From Maridesulfovibrio zosterae DSM 11974 (GTDB lineage Bacteria; Desulfobacterota; Desulfovibrionia; Desulfovibrionales; Desulfovibrionaceae), in the NCBI RefSeq assembly GCF_000425265.1, contig NZ_KE384342.1, positions 762,245-826,244 on the forward strand: DNA of 64,000 nucleotides. Direction: 5' to 3'. Under the pieces are notes generated by a model. It was given only the letters and a program-made list of their open reading frames with translations. It was not told the DNA's origin and searched no databases. Every line of letters starts with the position of its first letter. The first letter of the stretch is position 1. This document shows, piece by piece, positions 8,789-18,737 of this stretch. Both the position numbers and the translations under genes were made by a program.

Positions 8789-10321
8789 CTATCTTCCAAT
8801 CCCTAAATCAAGTTTCATATCATCTGGAGCTTTCAATTCAATACTGTATTCAATAGAAGATTTTGCTGTTGCGGGAACAGATACAACCCATTCAAAATTA
8901 TTATCTTCCATCTTAGCTTTCGGACTGGATTTTACCACCAGCTTAATACTCTTATCACCGGCATCAGGAGCAGCTTCCTGCACTTTCACCTTTACTTCAC
9001 TTTTACGTGCATTTTCAATTTCTATCAGATACTTCCAATTATATGTCTGAGTCGAACCAAACAGCCCTCTGTCTCCTGACAGCTTCTCAAGTGTCTTTCG
9101 CTGAACCTTAAGCATTGGGTCAGAACCGAAATACATTTCTTTTTTATTTCCTGAAAAAATGAAATTATTTTTACCTATCATGGCTCCTTCCATAAAAAGG
9201 ATAGAAGATCCTAAAGGATAATCCTTGGCATTATCCAATTTGACATCAGCCAGTACAAATACATCAGGGCTAAGTGAAGGCCTTGCTAGAAAAGTAAAAT
9301 CAGATTTCCAATTCTCCGTTACAACAGTATATTTTTTCGTACTTCCGGCAGGGATAGTTTTCCTGCCCATCTCCCACAATGAATATGTGGCCATGCTTAC
9401 CTGCCGCGGAACACTTTGAACTTTCAACTTTCTCGGTACAACGGATGCTTCAAGCGCATAATTGGCCATATCCATAGCAACACGAGGGGCTTCATCTTCA
9501 ACTTTAGGCTCAATCCTCCATTTATTTAAAATGGGTGGTGAAATTCTGGAAAATTTTCTGACGGTAGCAAGGGCTATATTACAGTCCTTGAAATCAACAC
9601 CGCTACCCTGCCTGATTTCTGCATCAAAAGAAAATTTGACTTCACCTTGTTCAGGATAAGCATCAAGTTTGTAGTGTGGAGTCCAGCCACAATTGTTCAA
9701 CATATAGCTGAGCTTAAATTCAGCACTCTTTGCGCCTTTAGCTGAAACAGAAACTTTGACATTCCACACCATCTTATTTGGTCCGCTCATCTCCCTCTGT
9801 TTACGCTGAAGATCTTTTATCAGATCTTGAATTTCAGTAATTTTAACGTCGATCTTCGCTGATTTTAAGTAAAGGCTTGATAGATTTGAAACCACAAGTC
9901 CGGCAATTTTATCAAGTTCGACAGCTTTAGCTTCCTGAACCTTTCCACGTTCAGTCCAGAACAAAATACCGCCCTCAAGCGCCTGTTTTTCTGAACGTAC
10001 TGAATTAAGTTTAAACTTTAATTGATCTATCTTTTTGGCAATTTCCACTACTGCCGGAGATTGAGAAAGATCACTCCTGGTCCATGATACATCATTTACT
10101 GAAACGCCCTTAGATAAAGGAGATACTGAAAATGTTTCTGGCGAGGCCTGTCCTGAAAGGGTAAACATGACATATTCGCCGTTTTCACCAGTTTGTATTG
10201 ATGACCTTAGATTTTGGCTGAAATCAGCTCCTGATGGATAAAAAACTACTCTTCCCGCAGCTGCCCCAGAGCCGCACCACAAGACAGATAATAAAACTAA
10301 AAACAGTATTTTTTTAAGCAA
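8789..10321 (-). CDS. MuiA-like protein (DUF4139 family), exported
   Basis: The 510-residue protein has a cleavable signal (MLKKILFLVLLSVLWCGSG). It has a DUF4140-like N-terminal beta domain and a coiled region at about residues 85-175 (VVEIAKKIDQLKFKLNSVRSE, then IQDLIKDLQRKQRE). The DUF4139 core follows with QGSGVDFKDCNIALATV. This is the layout of 'mucoidy inhibitor MuiA' family proteins, whose biochemical role is unknown. The start is a TTG with GAGGAAG upstream. It reads toward the porin gene. Confidence 0.75.
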   Translation of the reverse strand: MLKKILFLVLLSVLWCGSGAAAGRVVFYPSGADFSQNLRSSIQTGENGEYVMFTLSGQASPETFSVSPLSKGVSVNDVSWTRSDLSQSPAVVEIAKKIDQLKFKLNSVRSEKQALEGGILFWTERGKVQEAKAVELDKIAGLVVSNLSSLYLKSAKIDVKITEIQDLIKDLQRKQREMSGPNKMVWNVKVSVSAKGAKSAEFKLSYMLNNCGWTPHYKLDAYPEQGEVKFSFDAEIRQGSGVDFKDCNIALATVRKFSRISPPILNKWRIEPKVEDEAPRVAMDMANYALEASVVPRKLKVQSVPRQVSMATYSLWEMGRKTIPAGSTKKYTVVTENWKSDFTFLARPSLSPDVFVLADVKLDNAKDYPLGSSILFMEGAMIGKNNFIFSGNKKEMYFGSDPMLKVQRKTLEKLSGDRGLFGSTQTYNWKYLIEIENARKSEVKVKVQEAAPDAGDKSIKLVVKSSPKAKMEDNNFEWVVSVPATAKSSIEYSIELKAPDDMKLDLGIGR

Positions 10322-10531
10322 AATAACTTCCTCTTCTAATTTTTACACAACACTTCAAAATTAATAATAATTCTTTATGCCACCTTTTCATATTATTGAA
10401 ATGTGTACCACTAACTGACCTCAGCTACAATATTCCTTAAAATTACAGTTTAGCACTTTACTCAACAAGATTATCTAATTAATAAAGAACTTATATTTGA
10501 ATTACGATTAAAATACCATATTGGGGTTATT

Positions 10532-11524
10532 ATGCCAAAAAATAAAAAATTATCTCTACTTGTATGCGGTGGAGCCGGATACATTGGATCGCATATGGCT
10601 AGAATGATAGCTGAATCAGGTCATGATGTAACAGTTTTTGATAATTTATCTACTGGACACATGGAAGCACTTAAATGGGGCAAATTTATCAAGGGGGACT
10701 TACGAAACCCCAATGATGTAGCCAAAGCATTTGAAGATTCAAATTATGACGCAGTTTTTCATTTTTCAGGGCTTATTGTCGTGAGTGAATCAGTTGAAAA
10801 ACCATTCGAATACTACGATAACAACGTAACTGGAACAATCAATTTACTAGAAGCGATGCGTGCAAACGGAGTTAATAAATTTGTTTTTTCCTCCACAGCA
10901 GCTGTTTACGGCGATCCGGTTATGGATATGATAACTGAAGATCACCCGCTTAAACCACTTAATCCTTATGGCAAATCCAAGCTTTTTGTTGAAGAAATTT
11001 TACAGGATTACGCAGTTGCTTACGGTCTTGATTCAGTCTGTTTCAGGTATTTTAATGCTGCCGGAGCGCACCCGGACAGCCTCATCGGAGAAGCTCATAA
11101 ACCTGAAACTCATCTCATCCCTAATATTTTATTAAGCGGAATTGATGATGGACGTAAACTCAAAATATTCGGTAACGATTACCCCACTCCTGATGGAACA
11201 TGTGTACGGGATTACATTCATATTCTGGACTTGTGCGACGCTCATCTGTCTGCAATCAGCTACATGGAAAATAAAGAAGGAGCTCATGTCTTCAACCTTG
11301 GCAATGGACAAGGATTCAGCATCCTTGAAGTAATCAAGGCTTCCAGTGAAGTGATGGGAAACAAAATAGAATTTGATTATGAACCTGCACGGGCAGGAGA
11401 TTCTCCACGACTTGTTGCCGACAGTTCAAAAGCTGTACGCGAATTAAAATGGCAACCTAAATTCAATGACTTACGTGAAATGATTGAAACAGCATACCGT
11501 TGGCATAAAAAACCCGCATATTAA
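10532..11524 (+). CDS. galE: UDP-glucose 4-epimerase
   Basis: A 330-residue extended SDR protein with NAD-binding GGAGYIGSHM near residue 13 and catalytic Y146-x3-K150 (NPYGKSK). It also has the GalE-type segments FSSTAAVYGDP, FRYFNAAGAHPD and GTCVRDYIHILDL. It interconverts UDP-glucose and UDP-galactose for envelope polysaccharide synthesis. The SD is weak (TTGGGG). The gene stands alone between divergent and convergent neighbours. Confidence 0.93.
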   Translation: MPKNKKLSLLVCGGAGYIGSHMARMIAESGHDVTVFDNLSTGHMEALKWGKFIKGDLRNPNDVAKAFEDSNYDAVFHFSGLIVVSESVEKPFEYYDNNVTGTINLLEAMRANGVNKFVFSSTAAVYGDPVMDMITEDHPLKPLNPYGKSKLFVEEILQDYAVAYGLDSVCFRYFNAAGAHPDSLIGEAHKPETHLIPNILLSGIDDGRKLKIFGNDYPTPDGTCVRDYIHILDLCDAHLSAISYMENKEGAHVFNLGNGQGFSILEVIKASSEVMGNKIEFDYEPARAGDSPRLVADSSKAVRELKWQPKFNDLREMIETAYRWHKKPAY

Positions 11525-11565
11525 GAATATGTAGGTTTAAAAACAGTACAAATAAAAATTATTTA

Positions 11566-12303
11566 TCAGCGGGTAATCAGCATAATATCCTGATGATTTT
11601 GTGTCGGTTTTCGTCCACACCAACCACCGTACATAATTTTTTTAATTTTAAAGTCATGCTTTTCAAAAATATTGCGGACAAATGACTCATCATATCCAAC
11701 TGCATCCATAGGCTCTTTGGGATCGGCAGTATAAAAGACACCATACTTATGAAAGTCATGTACACTTTTCTTCTGATCCATCAGTTCCAAAGACTCATCG
11801 TTAACTAGAAAAAAGGTAACGAATATTTTACCATGATCATTTAAAACTCTATCTATTTGCTCCACATAATTCATTATGTCATCAGGCATCATATGGGTAA
11901 AAACAGAATTAAGCATTACTAGATCAAAAGTATTATCTTCAAATGGAAATACGAAATCAGCTGCTGTGCTCTGAGCGTATGGATTGTATGTTGAATTAAA
12001 AATATCAACCAGCTGAAAATTAAACGTCGGGAATTCTGGAGTTATGTTCTCTGTACACCATTTGATGCCTACAGGAAAAGTATCAAATCCATCATATCGA
12101 CCTTCTTCTGACAGATAATCAAGTAAAGGAAAGGCGAGCCTGCCAATACCGCAACCAATGTCCAGAACTTTTGAGTCTGTTGCAATCCCGAGTTCATTTT
12201 TACAGAGATTTATCATCTTAATGCCGATGGCATGAAAATCACCACCGCCAAAACAAATATGCAGATCTTCAGGAGGCTCAGGTATCTTAGCAATATTACT
12301 CAT
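11566..12303 (-). CDS. Class I SAM-dependent methyltransferase
   Basis: 245 residues. Motif I is VLDIGCGIGRLAFPL, with the acidic motif II residue in YDGFDTFP and a motif IV-like stretch FDLVMLNSVFTHM. This is the methyltransferase type 11 fold. The substrate is unknown; nearby galE allows, but does not show, a role in surface glycan modification. It starts 11 bases after the stop of the upstream DsbA-like gene, so both are likely in one message. Confidence 0.8.
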   Translation of the reverse strand: MSNIAKIPEPPEDLHICFGGGDFHAIGIKMINLCKNELGIATDSKVLDIGCGIGRLAFPLLDYLSEEGRYDGFDTFPVGIKWCTENITPEFPTFNFQLVDIFNSTYNPYAQSTAADFVFPFEDNTFDLVMLNSVFTHMMPDDIMNYVEQIDRVLNDHGKIFVTFFLVNDESLELMDQKKSVHDFHKYGVFYTADPKEPMDAVGYDESFVRNIFEKHDFKIKKIMYGGWCGRKPTQNHQDIMLITR

Positions 12304-12314
12304 TATTTACCTTA

Positions 12315-13130
12315 CTATTGCTGATTCAAACAATCTTCGCAGATTTCACCATCATCTGTATTAGCTGCTACGGATTTTTCAAGAATCAGATCAACCAGAT
12401 GTTCAAATTTATCTGCTGGCATATAACCACGAACAGAAACACCGTTTATGATAAAAGTCGGAGTTGCATCCAGACCGAATTCACGAGCCTCTTTCTCGTC
12501 ATCCTTCAAATAATTCTGAACTTCTGCCGAGTTAAGTTTTTCCTGTAATTTTTTATAATCCACGTCTACCTGATCAAGAATCTGACCTAAAACAATCCCT
12601 TTCTTATCATTATACAAATCTTTTTGCTTTTCAAAAGCAAGGTCATGAAATTCAAATGCCTTCTTCATATCAATCAAGGCAAGAGCTTCAAAGACTGCAG
12701 CAAGTTGTCTGGAATCATCATGCATAGGTAAATTTCTAAAAATGAGTCTATACTTTTCAGGATGTTCGGCTACAAGCTTGCGTACAACATCAGCGCCTTT
12801 GCGGCAATATGGGCAAAGAAAATCTGTATACTCAACAATAGTTACAGGCGCTGCAACACTTCCCAAAGCCCCTCTAACCGGATTAAGTGATGGCTTATAT
12901 GGATTATTGATTTCAGCTTCGAACTGCGCTTCGCGTTTTATTTTTTCGCGCGCATCTATTCCATTTTCTACAATCTCAAGCATATCCAGACTATTCTCAC
13001 GCATGGCATTAAGAACAATCTGAGGATTATCTTTTATAGCCTGAGTAATCTGCTCTTTAAGCATTTCTTTATTTACACATCCGCTAAAAGAAATAATCAT
13101 AGCCAATAGAAGAATTGTATTTTTGATCAC
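12315..13130 (-). CDS. DsbA-family thiol oxidoreductase, lipoprotein
   Basis: A thioredoxin-fold protein with active site CPYC (YTDFLCPYCRKG), the following helix, and a cis-Pro loop in DATPTFIINGV. These place it with DsbA/DsbG-like or ScsC-type periplasmic disulfide proteins. GTG 13130 has AGGTGAT upstream and yields a lipoprotein signal (IKNTILLLAMIISFSGC, Cys 18). A TTG at 13154 would add eight polar residues. The mature protein would be tethered in the periplasm. Two more cysteines (CEDC) sit near the C-terminus. Confidence 0.85.
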   Translation of the reverse strand: MIKNTILLLAMIISFSGCVNKEMLKEQITQAIKDNPQIVLNAMRENSLDMLEIVENGIDAREKIKREAQFEAEINNPYKPSLNPVRGALGSVAAPVTIVEYTDFLCPYCRKGADVVRKLVAEHPEKYRLIFRNLPMHDDSRQLAAVFEALALIDMKKAFEFHDLAFEKQKDLYNDKKGIVLGQILDQVDVDYKKLQEKLNSAEVQNYLKDDEKEAREFGLDATPTFIINGVSVRGYMPADKFEHLVDLILEKSVAANTDDGEICEDCLNQQ

Positions 13131-13162
13131 TTTATCACCTGTATTCAGATTCAATTAAAGAA

Positions 13163-13195
13163 AAAACCTCCACCGGATAATCTGGGGAGGTTTAA
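13163..13195 (-). terminator. Intrinsic terminator
   Basis: On the minus strand AAACCTCCCC and GGTGGAGGTTT pair across a short loop, followed by TTTTTTC. It ends the TIGR04073 gene and lies only about 35-60 bases before the DsbA-like start, so that gene depends on read-through or on a promoter in this small space. Confidence 0.75.
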
Positions 13196-13217
13196 AAAAT
13201 TATAAGTTCTTGATGCC

Positions 13218-13658
13218 CTACTCTGAAGACATCAAAGTTATGTTTGAAAATGATTCATCACGTTTATCTACTTTCTTCATAAAATCAGACGAAATAAGAT
13301 CCGGGTCCATAGTTGGCGCTGCCGGTCCACCAAAAGGAGAGGTCACAATGTCATATACACCGGAAACAATACGCCCTGCACCGTATGCAAAACCGACAAA
13401 AAAACCACCTACATATCCGGCTGCCTGTTCAGCAGGTTCGTCATTTTCAGCAGCTAAATTAACGGCCTGATTCGGTATTTCAAGTGGGGCAGAAAAAATA
13501 TTTGTTACACCTCTTCCCAATTTTCGAGGCGCACGGTCAGAATAATTTTCACCATTTCCAACATAGTTTTTAGAATTCATAGAACATCCAGCTAAAAACA
13601 TTGAGGAAAGGGCAATGCTGAGGACGAATATATTCACATTTTTAATTATTCTATTCAT
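13218..13658 (-). CDS. TIGR04073-type exosortase-associated lipoprotein
   Basis: 146 residues with a lipoprotein signal ending SMFLAGC. The body has the TIGR04073 pattern: RKLGRGVTNIFSAPLEIPNQ, a Gly-rich segment (YVGGFFVGFAYGAGRIVSGVYDIVTSPF), and PTMDPDL. The family was named for co-occurrence with exosortase genomes, and its function is unknown. No exosortase gene is in this window. Family assignment is by pattern. Confidence 0.7.
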   Translation of the reverse strand: MNRIIKNVNIFVLSIALSSMFLAGCSMNSKNYVGNGENYSDRAPRKLGRGVTNIFSAPLEIPNQAVNLAAENDEPAEQAAGYVGGFFVGFAYGAGRIVSGVYDIVTSPFGGPAAPTMDPDLISSDFMKKVDKRDESFSNITLMSSE

Positions 13659-13751
13659 TTTATCTCCTATACTTATATATGCCTTTGCCCCACTGCGCTG
13701 TCAAGAATAACCATTGGTCTGCAAGGCTTCTAACTCATTATGCCATTAAAA

Positions 13752-13782
13752 AAAGACCGACTCCATCCGGAGCCGGTCTCTA
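13752..13782. terminator. Bidirectional terminator
   Basis: AGACCGACTCC and GGAGCCGGTCT form a strong hairpin flanked by an A run on the plus strand, which is a T run for the minus-strand PEP synthase gene ending at 13810. Confidence 0.85.
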
Positions 13783-13809
13783 CATAAACTTTTTCTAAGA
13801 TTTAGAGTC

Positions 13810-16800
13810 TTACCACTGTTTTGACCGCTGAACCTGAAGAGCTTTTTCCTGTTCTTCATAAGTCGCAAAACCTGCATGATGCATAGCATCTTCAACAGTC
13901 TGACTCCAATCCCATGAAGAGTAAATTACCGGCTTATGAAATGTGCCCCTGAAGGTATCCATTTCCTGTCTGTAAAAGTCTTCTTTAGGTGTATCCATGT
14001 TATCACGGAACTGTTCATTGAGTCTTCTTATTTCACCTTCATACCAGTCTTCAAGATCTTCAGGAGTCTTATACTTCTTGATGATATGCTTATATCCGTT
14101 GGCTTCCATCAGCGCTGCAAGTTTTTCAAAATGCCTGTCGCTAATCCATTTACCAAGTTCACTGACCTTGATATTTTCCGCTTCAACAGCAGCCATATCA
14201 AGCTTAGTCTGAAGATAAGTATCAGGCACAACAGAAGCCGAAACAATACCGGCAATGCAGACAACTCCGCGCAAAATAACGCTGTTAGAAACACCCTGCC
14301 CGCAAAAACCAATCTTCTTGCCGAACTTCTGACCGGTGAAAATGGTTGAAAGAATAGCCCAGACAACCGCAGGATCTTCTTCATCATAAATATGCTGAAG
14401 ACTGGAATTATCACGGTCTGTACCAAGTACCAGCTGAGTCATGTCATTAGAACCAATGGAAAATCCATCAACTTCTTTAATAAACTCTTTACTGAGAACA
14501 GCGTTACTTGGAATTTCTGCCATCAATATCAGCTTGAGGCCATCCTTACCGGATTCAAGGTGATGAACCTGTGAAAGATAACGTTTCATGCTGCGTGCTT
14601 CTTCAATCGTTCTGACAAAGGGAAGCATGATGTGCAGATTTTTACCGCCGAATACGCCACGGGCCAGCTTGAATGCTTCAAGTTCCCAGTCATGAATATT
14701 TCTGGAAACACCACGATAACCAAGCATCGGGTTATCTTCATGATGCTCAAAAAGCAGTCCGCCTAGCAGGTTGTGATACTCATTGGTCTTAAAATCAGTG
14801 GTTCTGTATACAATATCCTTTCCATAAAAAGCCATTGCAAACAGTGCAAGCCCCTGTGAAAGAGTCTGAATATAGTTTTCTTTACCAGTTCTTAGACCAC
14901 GTGTGCGAAGGATATCGCTAATACGTTGCCTGAGATTTGTAACTTCATCCATTTCAGATTTAAGCCCCATTTTAAGGGCAACTTCTTCACGAAGATCTTT
15001 AATCTTTTCAATATATTCAAGAACCATTGGATTCTTCTTGGCTTTCTCAAGCATATCTGGAAGCTCGTCCAATGATTCAGTACGTTTATAGATAAATTTT
15101 GAATCAGCATACTCATCAGCATGAACACCGAGAACAGCTTTCAAATGGTCTTCAATCTTTACTGAAGTTTTAAGAGTATAGAGTCCCTCTGTGGCGTGCT
15201 CAAGATAATGATCAAGTTTCTTATCAAGCTCTCTAAGCTTGCGGTGCATGGCAAGAACTTCTTCTGTGCCACGGGCTGTATCTGCATTTGCAAGAGAATC
15301 CATCTCTTCAGTCATACCGGTAAGAGCGCCGACATATTCCCTAAACTTAACATTTAACGAAATAAGTCCTGAATCAAGCTGAGCCTTCATTACAGAAGTG
15401 AGCCGTGCATCCAGTTCATCAAGCTTTTCCTGAACAAGCTTATCCAGACTTCCATTATCATATGCTTCCAAAGCCAGAGGATGAACACCAACGTTGCCAA
15501 GCATAAATTCAGCCCGGAGCAGACCGACTTCAAAATCGGGAACTTCTCTGAGGCGTGACAGGAACAAAGATTGTCCTACATCCGCCAAAATAAGGCCGAC
15601 CTTGGTTTTAGTTACGGGAAGTTCTGCAGTGTTGATTGTCCCGCCGACCTCAATAAGAGGCAACAAACCGCGATAGACCCGGCCTCTTGAACCATCAACA
15701 GTAATCTCCTGCCCATCAAGTGACCTGATTATCTCAAGACGCTGAATACCAATAATGGCGGGGATACCCAGCTCACGAGAGGTAATTGCTGCGTGACTGG
15801 TATCGCCACCAACGTCTGCAAGAATACCTGCGGCAATACGCATACCTGGGACCATATCCGGGTCGGTACGCTCGGCAGCAAGAATATCGCCCTTATGAAT
15901 CTTGTTAAGTTCCAGGGCTGAACGCAGAAACTTAACTGTTCCCTGCCCGGCACCGCGTGAAGCTCCGTTTCCTTCAATGACAACTTCAGCAGACTCAAGC
16001 TCCTTAGGGTTAACCTCAAGTCTACGCATGAAAATGGAATTAGGATGAAGCTCAAATTCTTCATTCCAGCGAGTCTCAGGGCGAGCCTGAACAAACCATA
16101 AACGGTCAGCTGCATCTAGGCAGAACTCAGTGTCCATAATCATATCATCATAAGCTTTACTGATAGAACGAACACCCTTGGCGACTTCTTCAGCCTGAGC
16201 AAGAGACAAAGCCCAGCGGTAAACAGCACCGGGCTGTACTTTTTCTACTTTGGTACCACCCTTCTCACTATATACAATCTTTTTATCTTTACTGCCCATA
16301 TTACGGACAACAACTTCTGAGCCGTCATCACGCTGAAAAACATAAAATTTATCAGGAGTAACCATACCGCCGACAACAGCTTCACCAAGTCCGTAGCTGG
16401 CATCAATGGATACAAGGTCTCTGCGGTCAGTACCACGACAGCCGGTTGCAGTATCAGCACTGAAAGCAGTACCTGAAATGACTGGGTTAATCATGCGCAT
16501 GATGCATACAGAAAGCGATGTATTTTCAATTGCCCATTCCAGCTTGGCAGTTTCAGCAATTGAAGCATCTCCAGTATTTTCTGCCAGAGTCACAGCATCA
16601 AGGATAGCTTCACGGCGATAAGTCATGCTTCGCAGGTTGTACGCAGAGGCACAATCCCAATGGTAGGCTTCAGAGCAGCAATCTTCGCCGAAAATATTAA
16701 GATAAGTATCCTGTAATCCGGCAAAAGCCTTCTTACGGCTATCTTCACCAGCGGCTGAGGAACGGACTGCGACAGGTTCATTTTCAAGACCTGCATCTTT

Positions 16801-17391
16801 ACAAATTGCCAGATATGCTTCTTTAACAGCCTTATCTACTTCACTAGGCAATTCGACAGAAAGAATCGCACTCTGAACCAGCACAGACCTTTTACGCAGT
16901 TGGTCAATACCTTCAGGTGAAGTAGCAAAGCCTTCTACTACGTTATTAATAAAAGTTCTAAGCTGAATCTGAGTCTCAGTATGTTTACTGGCTTCTTCTT
17001 TAATAACCTGTGCAATTGAGCGCACAAATTTCTGTAAAAATTCACTGTCACTATTAACTTCTTCACTTCCCCAGTCGACAGCATTATATTCAGTGTCCAC
17101 AACGGCCCTGACGACACTTGCATGGACCTTTGTTTCATCAAGCAATTTATGAAATGCAATAGAAGAAATCGCTCTGAACTGAGGCGACCGAATGCCTTCA
17201 ACCTGACTTATCAATGCTGTATTATAGTTCTTACCGCCAACCAGAAGCTCAGCTTCTTCACCGATTTTAACAATATCAGCACCGGTAAGAACCAGCTTAC
17301 TTTCAAGCTGCTTCGTTGCCTGTGACTTTTGAGGAGCAGTATTGTCCTCTTTTTTAGTGGAGCCGGACTTATCCTTCTTACCTGCCATCAT
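13810..17391 (-). CDS. ppsA: Large phosphoenolpyruvate synthase-like protein (PEP/pyruvate-binding)
   Basis: 1193 residues against about 790 for E. coli PpsA. An N-terminal ATP-grasp PPDK_N domain has GGKNYNTALISQV, AVRSSAAGEDS, VDKAVKEAYLAI and FCLDAADRLWFVQARPE. The phosphohistidine domain has GGDTSHAAITSRELGIPA with the catalytic His near residue 530. The PEP-utilising TIM barrel has NPMLGYRGVSR, GSNDMTQLVLGTDRD and the catalytic Cys in GFCGQGVS near residue 1030. Between them is an insert of roughly 300 largely helical residues absent from ordinary PpsA. The tail ends HHAGFATYEEQEKALQVQ. It probably makes PEP from pyruvate for gluconeogenesis. GGAGG precedes the start. Confidence 0.88.
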   Translation of the reverse strand: MMAGKKDKSGSTKKEDNTAPQKSQATKQLESKLVLTGADIVKIGEEAELLVGGKNYNTALISQVEGIRSPQFRAISSIAFHKLLDETKVHASVVRAVVDTEYNAVDWGSEEVNSDSEFLQKFVRSIAQVIKEEASKHTETQIQLRTFINNVVEGFATSPEGIDQLRKRSVLVQSAILSVELPSEVDKAVKEAYLAICKDAGLENEPVAVRSSAAGEDSRKKAFAGLQDTYLNIFGEDCCSEAYHWDCASAYNLRSMTYRREAILDAVTLAENTGDASIAETAKLEWAIENTSLSVCIMRMINPVISGTAFSADTATGCRGTDRRDLVSIDASYGLGEAVVGGMVTPDKFYVFQRDDGSEVVVRNMGSKDKKIVYSEKGGTKVEKVQPGAVYRWALSLAQAEEVAKGVRSISKAYDDMIMDTEFCLDAADRLWFVQARPETRWNEEFELHPNSIFMRRLEVNPKELESAEVVIEGNGASRGAGQGTVKFLRSALELNKIHKGDILAAERTDPDMVPGMRIAAGILADVGGDTSHAAITSRELGIPAIIGIQRLEIIRSLDGQEITVDGSRGRVYRGLLPLIEVGGTINTAELPVTKTKVGLILADVGQSLFLSRLREVPDFEVGLLRAEFMLGNVGVHPLALEAYDNGSLDKLVQEKLDELDARLTSVMKAQLDSGLISLNVKFREYVGALTGMTEEMDSLANADTARGTEEVLAMHRKLRELDKKLDHYLEHATEGLYTLKTSVKIEDHLKAVLGVHADEYADSKFIYKRTESLDELPDMLEKAKKNPMVLEYIEKIKDLREEVALKMGLKSEMDEVTNLRQRISDILRTRGLRTGKENYIQTLSQGLALFAMAFYGKDIVYRTTDFKTNEYHNLLGGLLFEHHEDNPMLGYRGVSRNIHDWELEAFKLARGVFGGKNLHIMLPFVRTIEEARSMKRYLSQVHHLESGKDGLKLILMAEIPSNAVLSKEFIKEVDGFSIGSNDMTQLVLGTDRDNSSLQHIYDEEDPAVVWAILSTIFTGQKFGKKIGFCGQGVSNSVILRGVVCIAGIVSASVVPDTYLQTKLDMAAVEAENIKVSELGKWISDRHFEKLAALMEANGYKHIIKKYKTPEDLEDWYEGEIRRLNEQFRDNMDTPKEDFYRQEMDTFRGTFHKPVIYSSWDWSQTVEDAMHHAGFATYEEQEKALQVQRSKQW

Positions 17392-17698
17392 ATCCTCCTT
17401 CCCATCATGTAAATTGTGCCTGCGGAATAAAGTACCTGGAATTCCGCATGAATATAGATTTTGAATTTGAAAAGATTTATAAAACTAAGAAATCATGACA
17501 TATCATCCTGCCAAATAAAAAGACAGAAATACTTACAAAAACCATTCACTCTTACTGTCCCGAAATGATCTCAAAACAGCAGCTATCTTCTGAAAAACGG
17601 ACGAAAAGGCTTCCCTTCAATTTCATCCACACAGAAAAATGATTTCCTCAGCAAACGCAACATGTCAAGTAAAATAAGTTGTTATAAAAAAACAAACT
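17392..17698. other. Intergenic region upstream of ppsA
   Basis: 307 bases between the ppsA start and the birA stop, both on the minus strand. It includes a perfect 8-bp inverted repeat, TGCGGAAT at 17421-17428 and ATTCCGCA at 17441-17448, in the probable ppsA leader. This could be an operator or leader hairpin. No gene was seen. Confidence 0.45.
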
Positions 17699-18622
17699 TT
17701 AGAGAGGCATAACCGATCCTGAATAAATTTCATGCTTCACGCCGTCCTTATCGACGACAAGTCCGCCATCAGAACGAAGCCCGCAAATAACTCCACGGTC
17801 AACTCCGTCCGGTCCATCGACAATTTTGACCTCTTTACCAAACCAGACCAGCTGATCTGCGAGTTCATACAGAAAACTGTCTGCATCCTGTGAAGAGACA
17901 ATACTGTCAAAATTTTTCTTGAAATACTTAATAAGCTCAATCCATGTTTCAAGAGGACCAAGCTGCATTTCTTCAGTATTTATACGTCCTGCAGGAACGG
18001 CATGATCGACTCGTAATTGTTCTCTTTCAGGTGCGTTGGCAACGTTAAGGCCGATTCCGACCATAACGGTTCCACCACGCTCCTCAATAAGAATTCCACC
18101 AGCCTTCTTACCATCAATCAAAATATCATTAGGCCATTTAAGCTGTGTATTAACGCCTATATCTTTAAGAGCATTACATGTGAGATAACCGACAATCAAT
18201 GGAAGAATACGATTCCACACAGGACGGGCTTCCCCCGGTTCTCCGACAGGCAAAGCAGGCCATTTAACAGTACCGTAGATATTACCGGGAGGTGAAATCC
18301 ATTCACGCCGAACCTGACCACGACCGGTGTTCTGCTCCAGAGCAATAACACTACCCCAATCAGGAAGATCTTCAAGAGCGTGTAATCTCCACGCAACATC
18401 AAGGCTGGAAATACAAGATCCGCATATTGCTACAGGTACACCAGTTCTGGAGCCGGATAACCAGGTAGAATACGTGCGATATTCATCATCCTCGCTATTC
18501 CATGGTCCAAAATGCTCTATATCCCGGGCCCACAGAGGATGTGCTTGAAATAATTGTTCAGGAGTTGTTCTAGGGAGAGGACTGCTGTCTTTACCGTTGA
18601 TAATGGTAATTCTTGTAATCAT
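17699..18622 (-). CDS. birA: Biotin-[acetyl-CoA-carboxylase] ligase
   Basis: 307 residues. The biotin/ATP-binding loop has GRGQVRREWISPPGNIYGTV. WPNDILIDGKKAGGILIEE and VMVGIGLNVAN are class-I BirA motifs, and a C-terminal SH3-like domain follows. The N-terminal winged helix of E. coli BirA is absent. Instead a Desulfovibrio-type N-terminal extension of about 70 residues is seen, so it is probably ligase-only and not a repressor. It biotinylates carboxyl carrier proteins. Confidence 0.9.
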   Translation of the reverse strand: MITRITIINGKDSSPLPRTTPEQLFQAHPLWARDIEHFGPWNSEDDEYRTYSTWLSGSRTGVPVAICGSCISSLDVAWRLHALEDLPDWGSVIALEQNTGRGQVRREWISPPGNIYGTVKWPALPVGEPGEARPVWNRILPLIVGYLTCNALKDIGVNTQLKWPNDILIDGKKAGGILIEERGGTVMVGIGLNVANAPEREQLRVDHAVPAGRINTEEMQLGPLETWIELIKYFKKNFDSIVSSQDADSFLYELADQLVWFGKEVKIVDGPDGVDRGVICGLRSDGGLVVDKDGVKHEIYSGSVMPL

Positions 18623-18737
18623 GATAATATCCCATGTCTGTAGTTTGAATGAGAATGAAGACGATACATTCTTGCATACTTTGCAATTTTTATACAGCGG
18701 TATACAGAATTTATCCGCTTTACAAGTAACAACTGTA

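Noticed and set aside
17417-17530. Sigma54 promoter before ppsA (TTGGCA near 17,510 on the minus strand)
   Set aside because: The matching TTGC-type -12 element at the needed spacing is missing.
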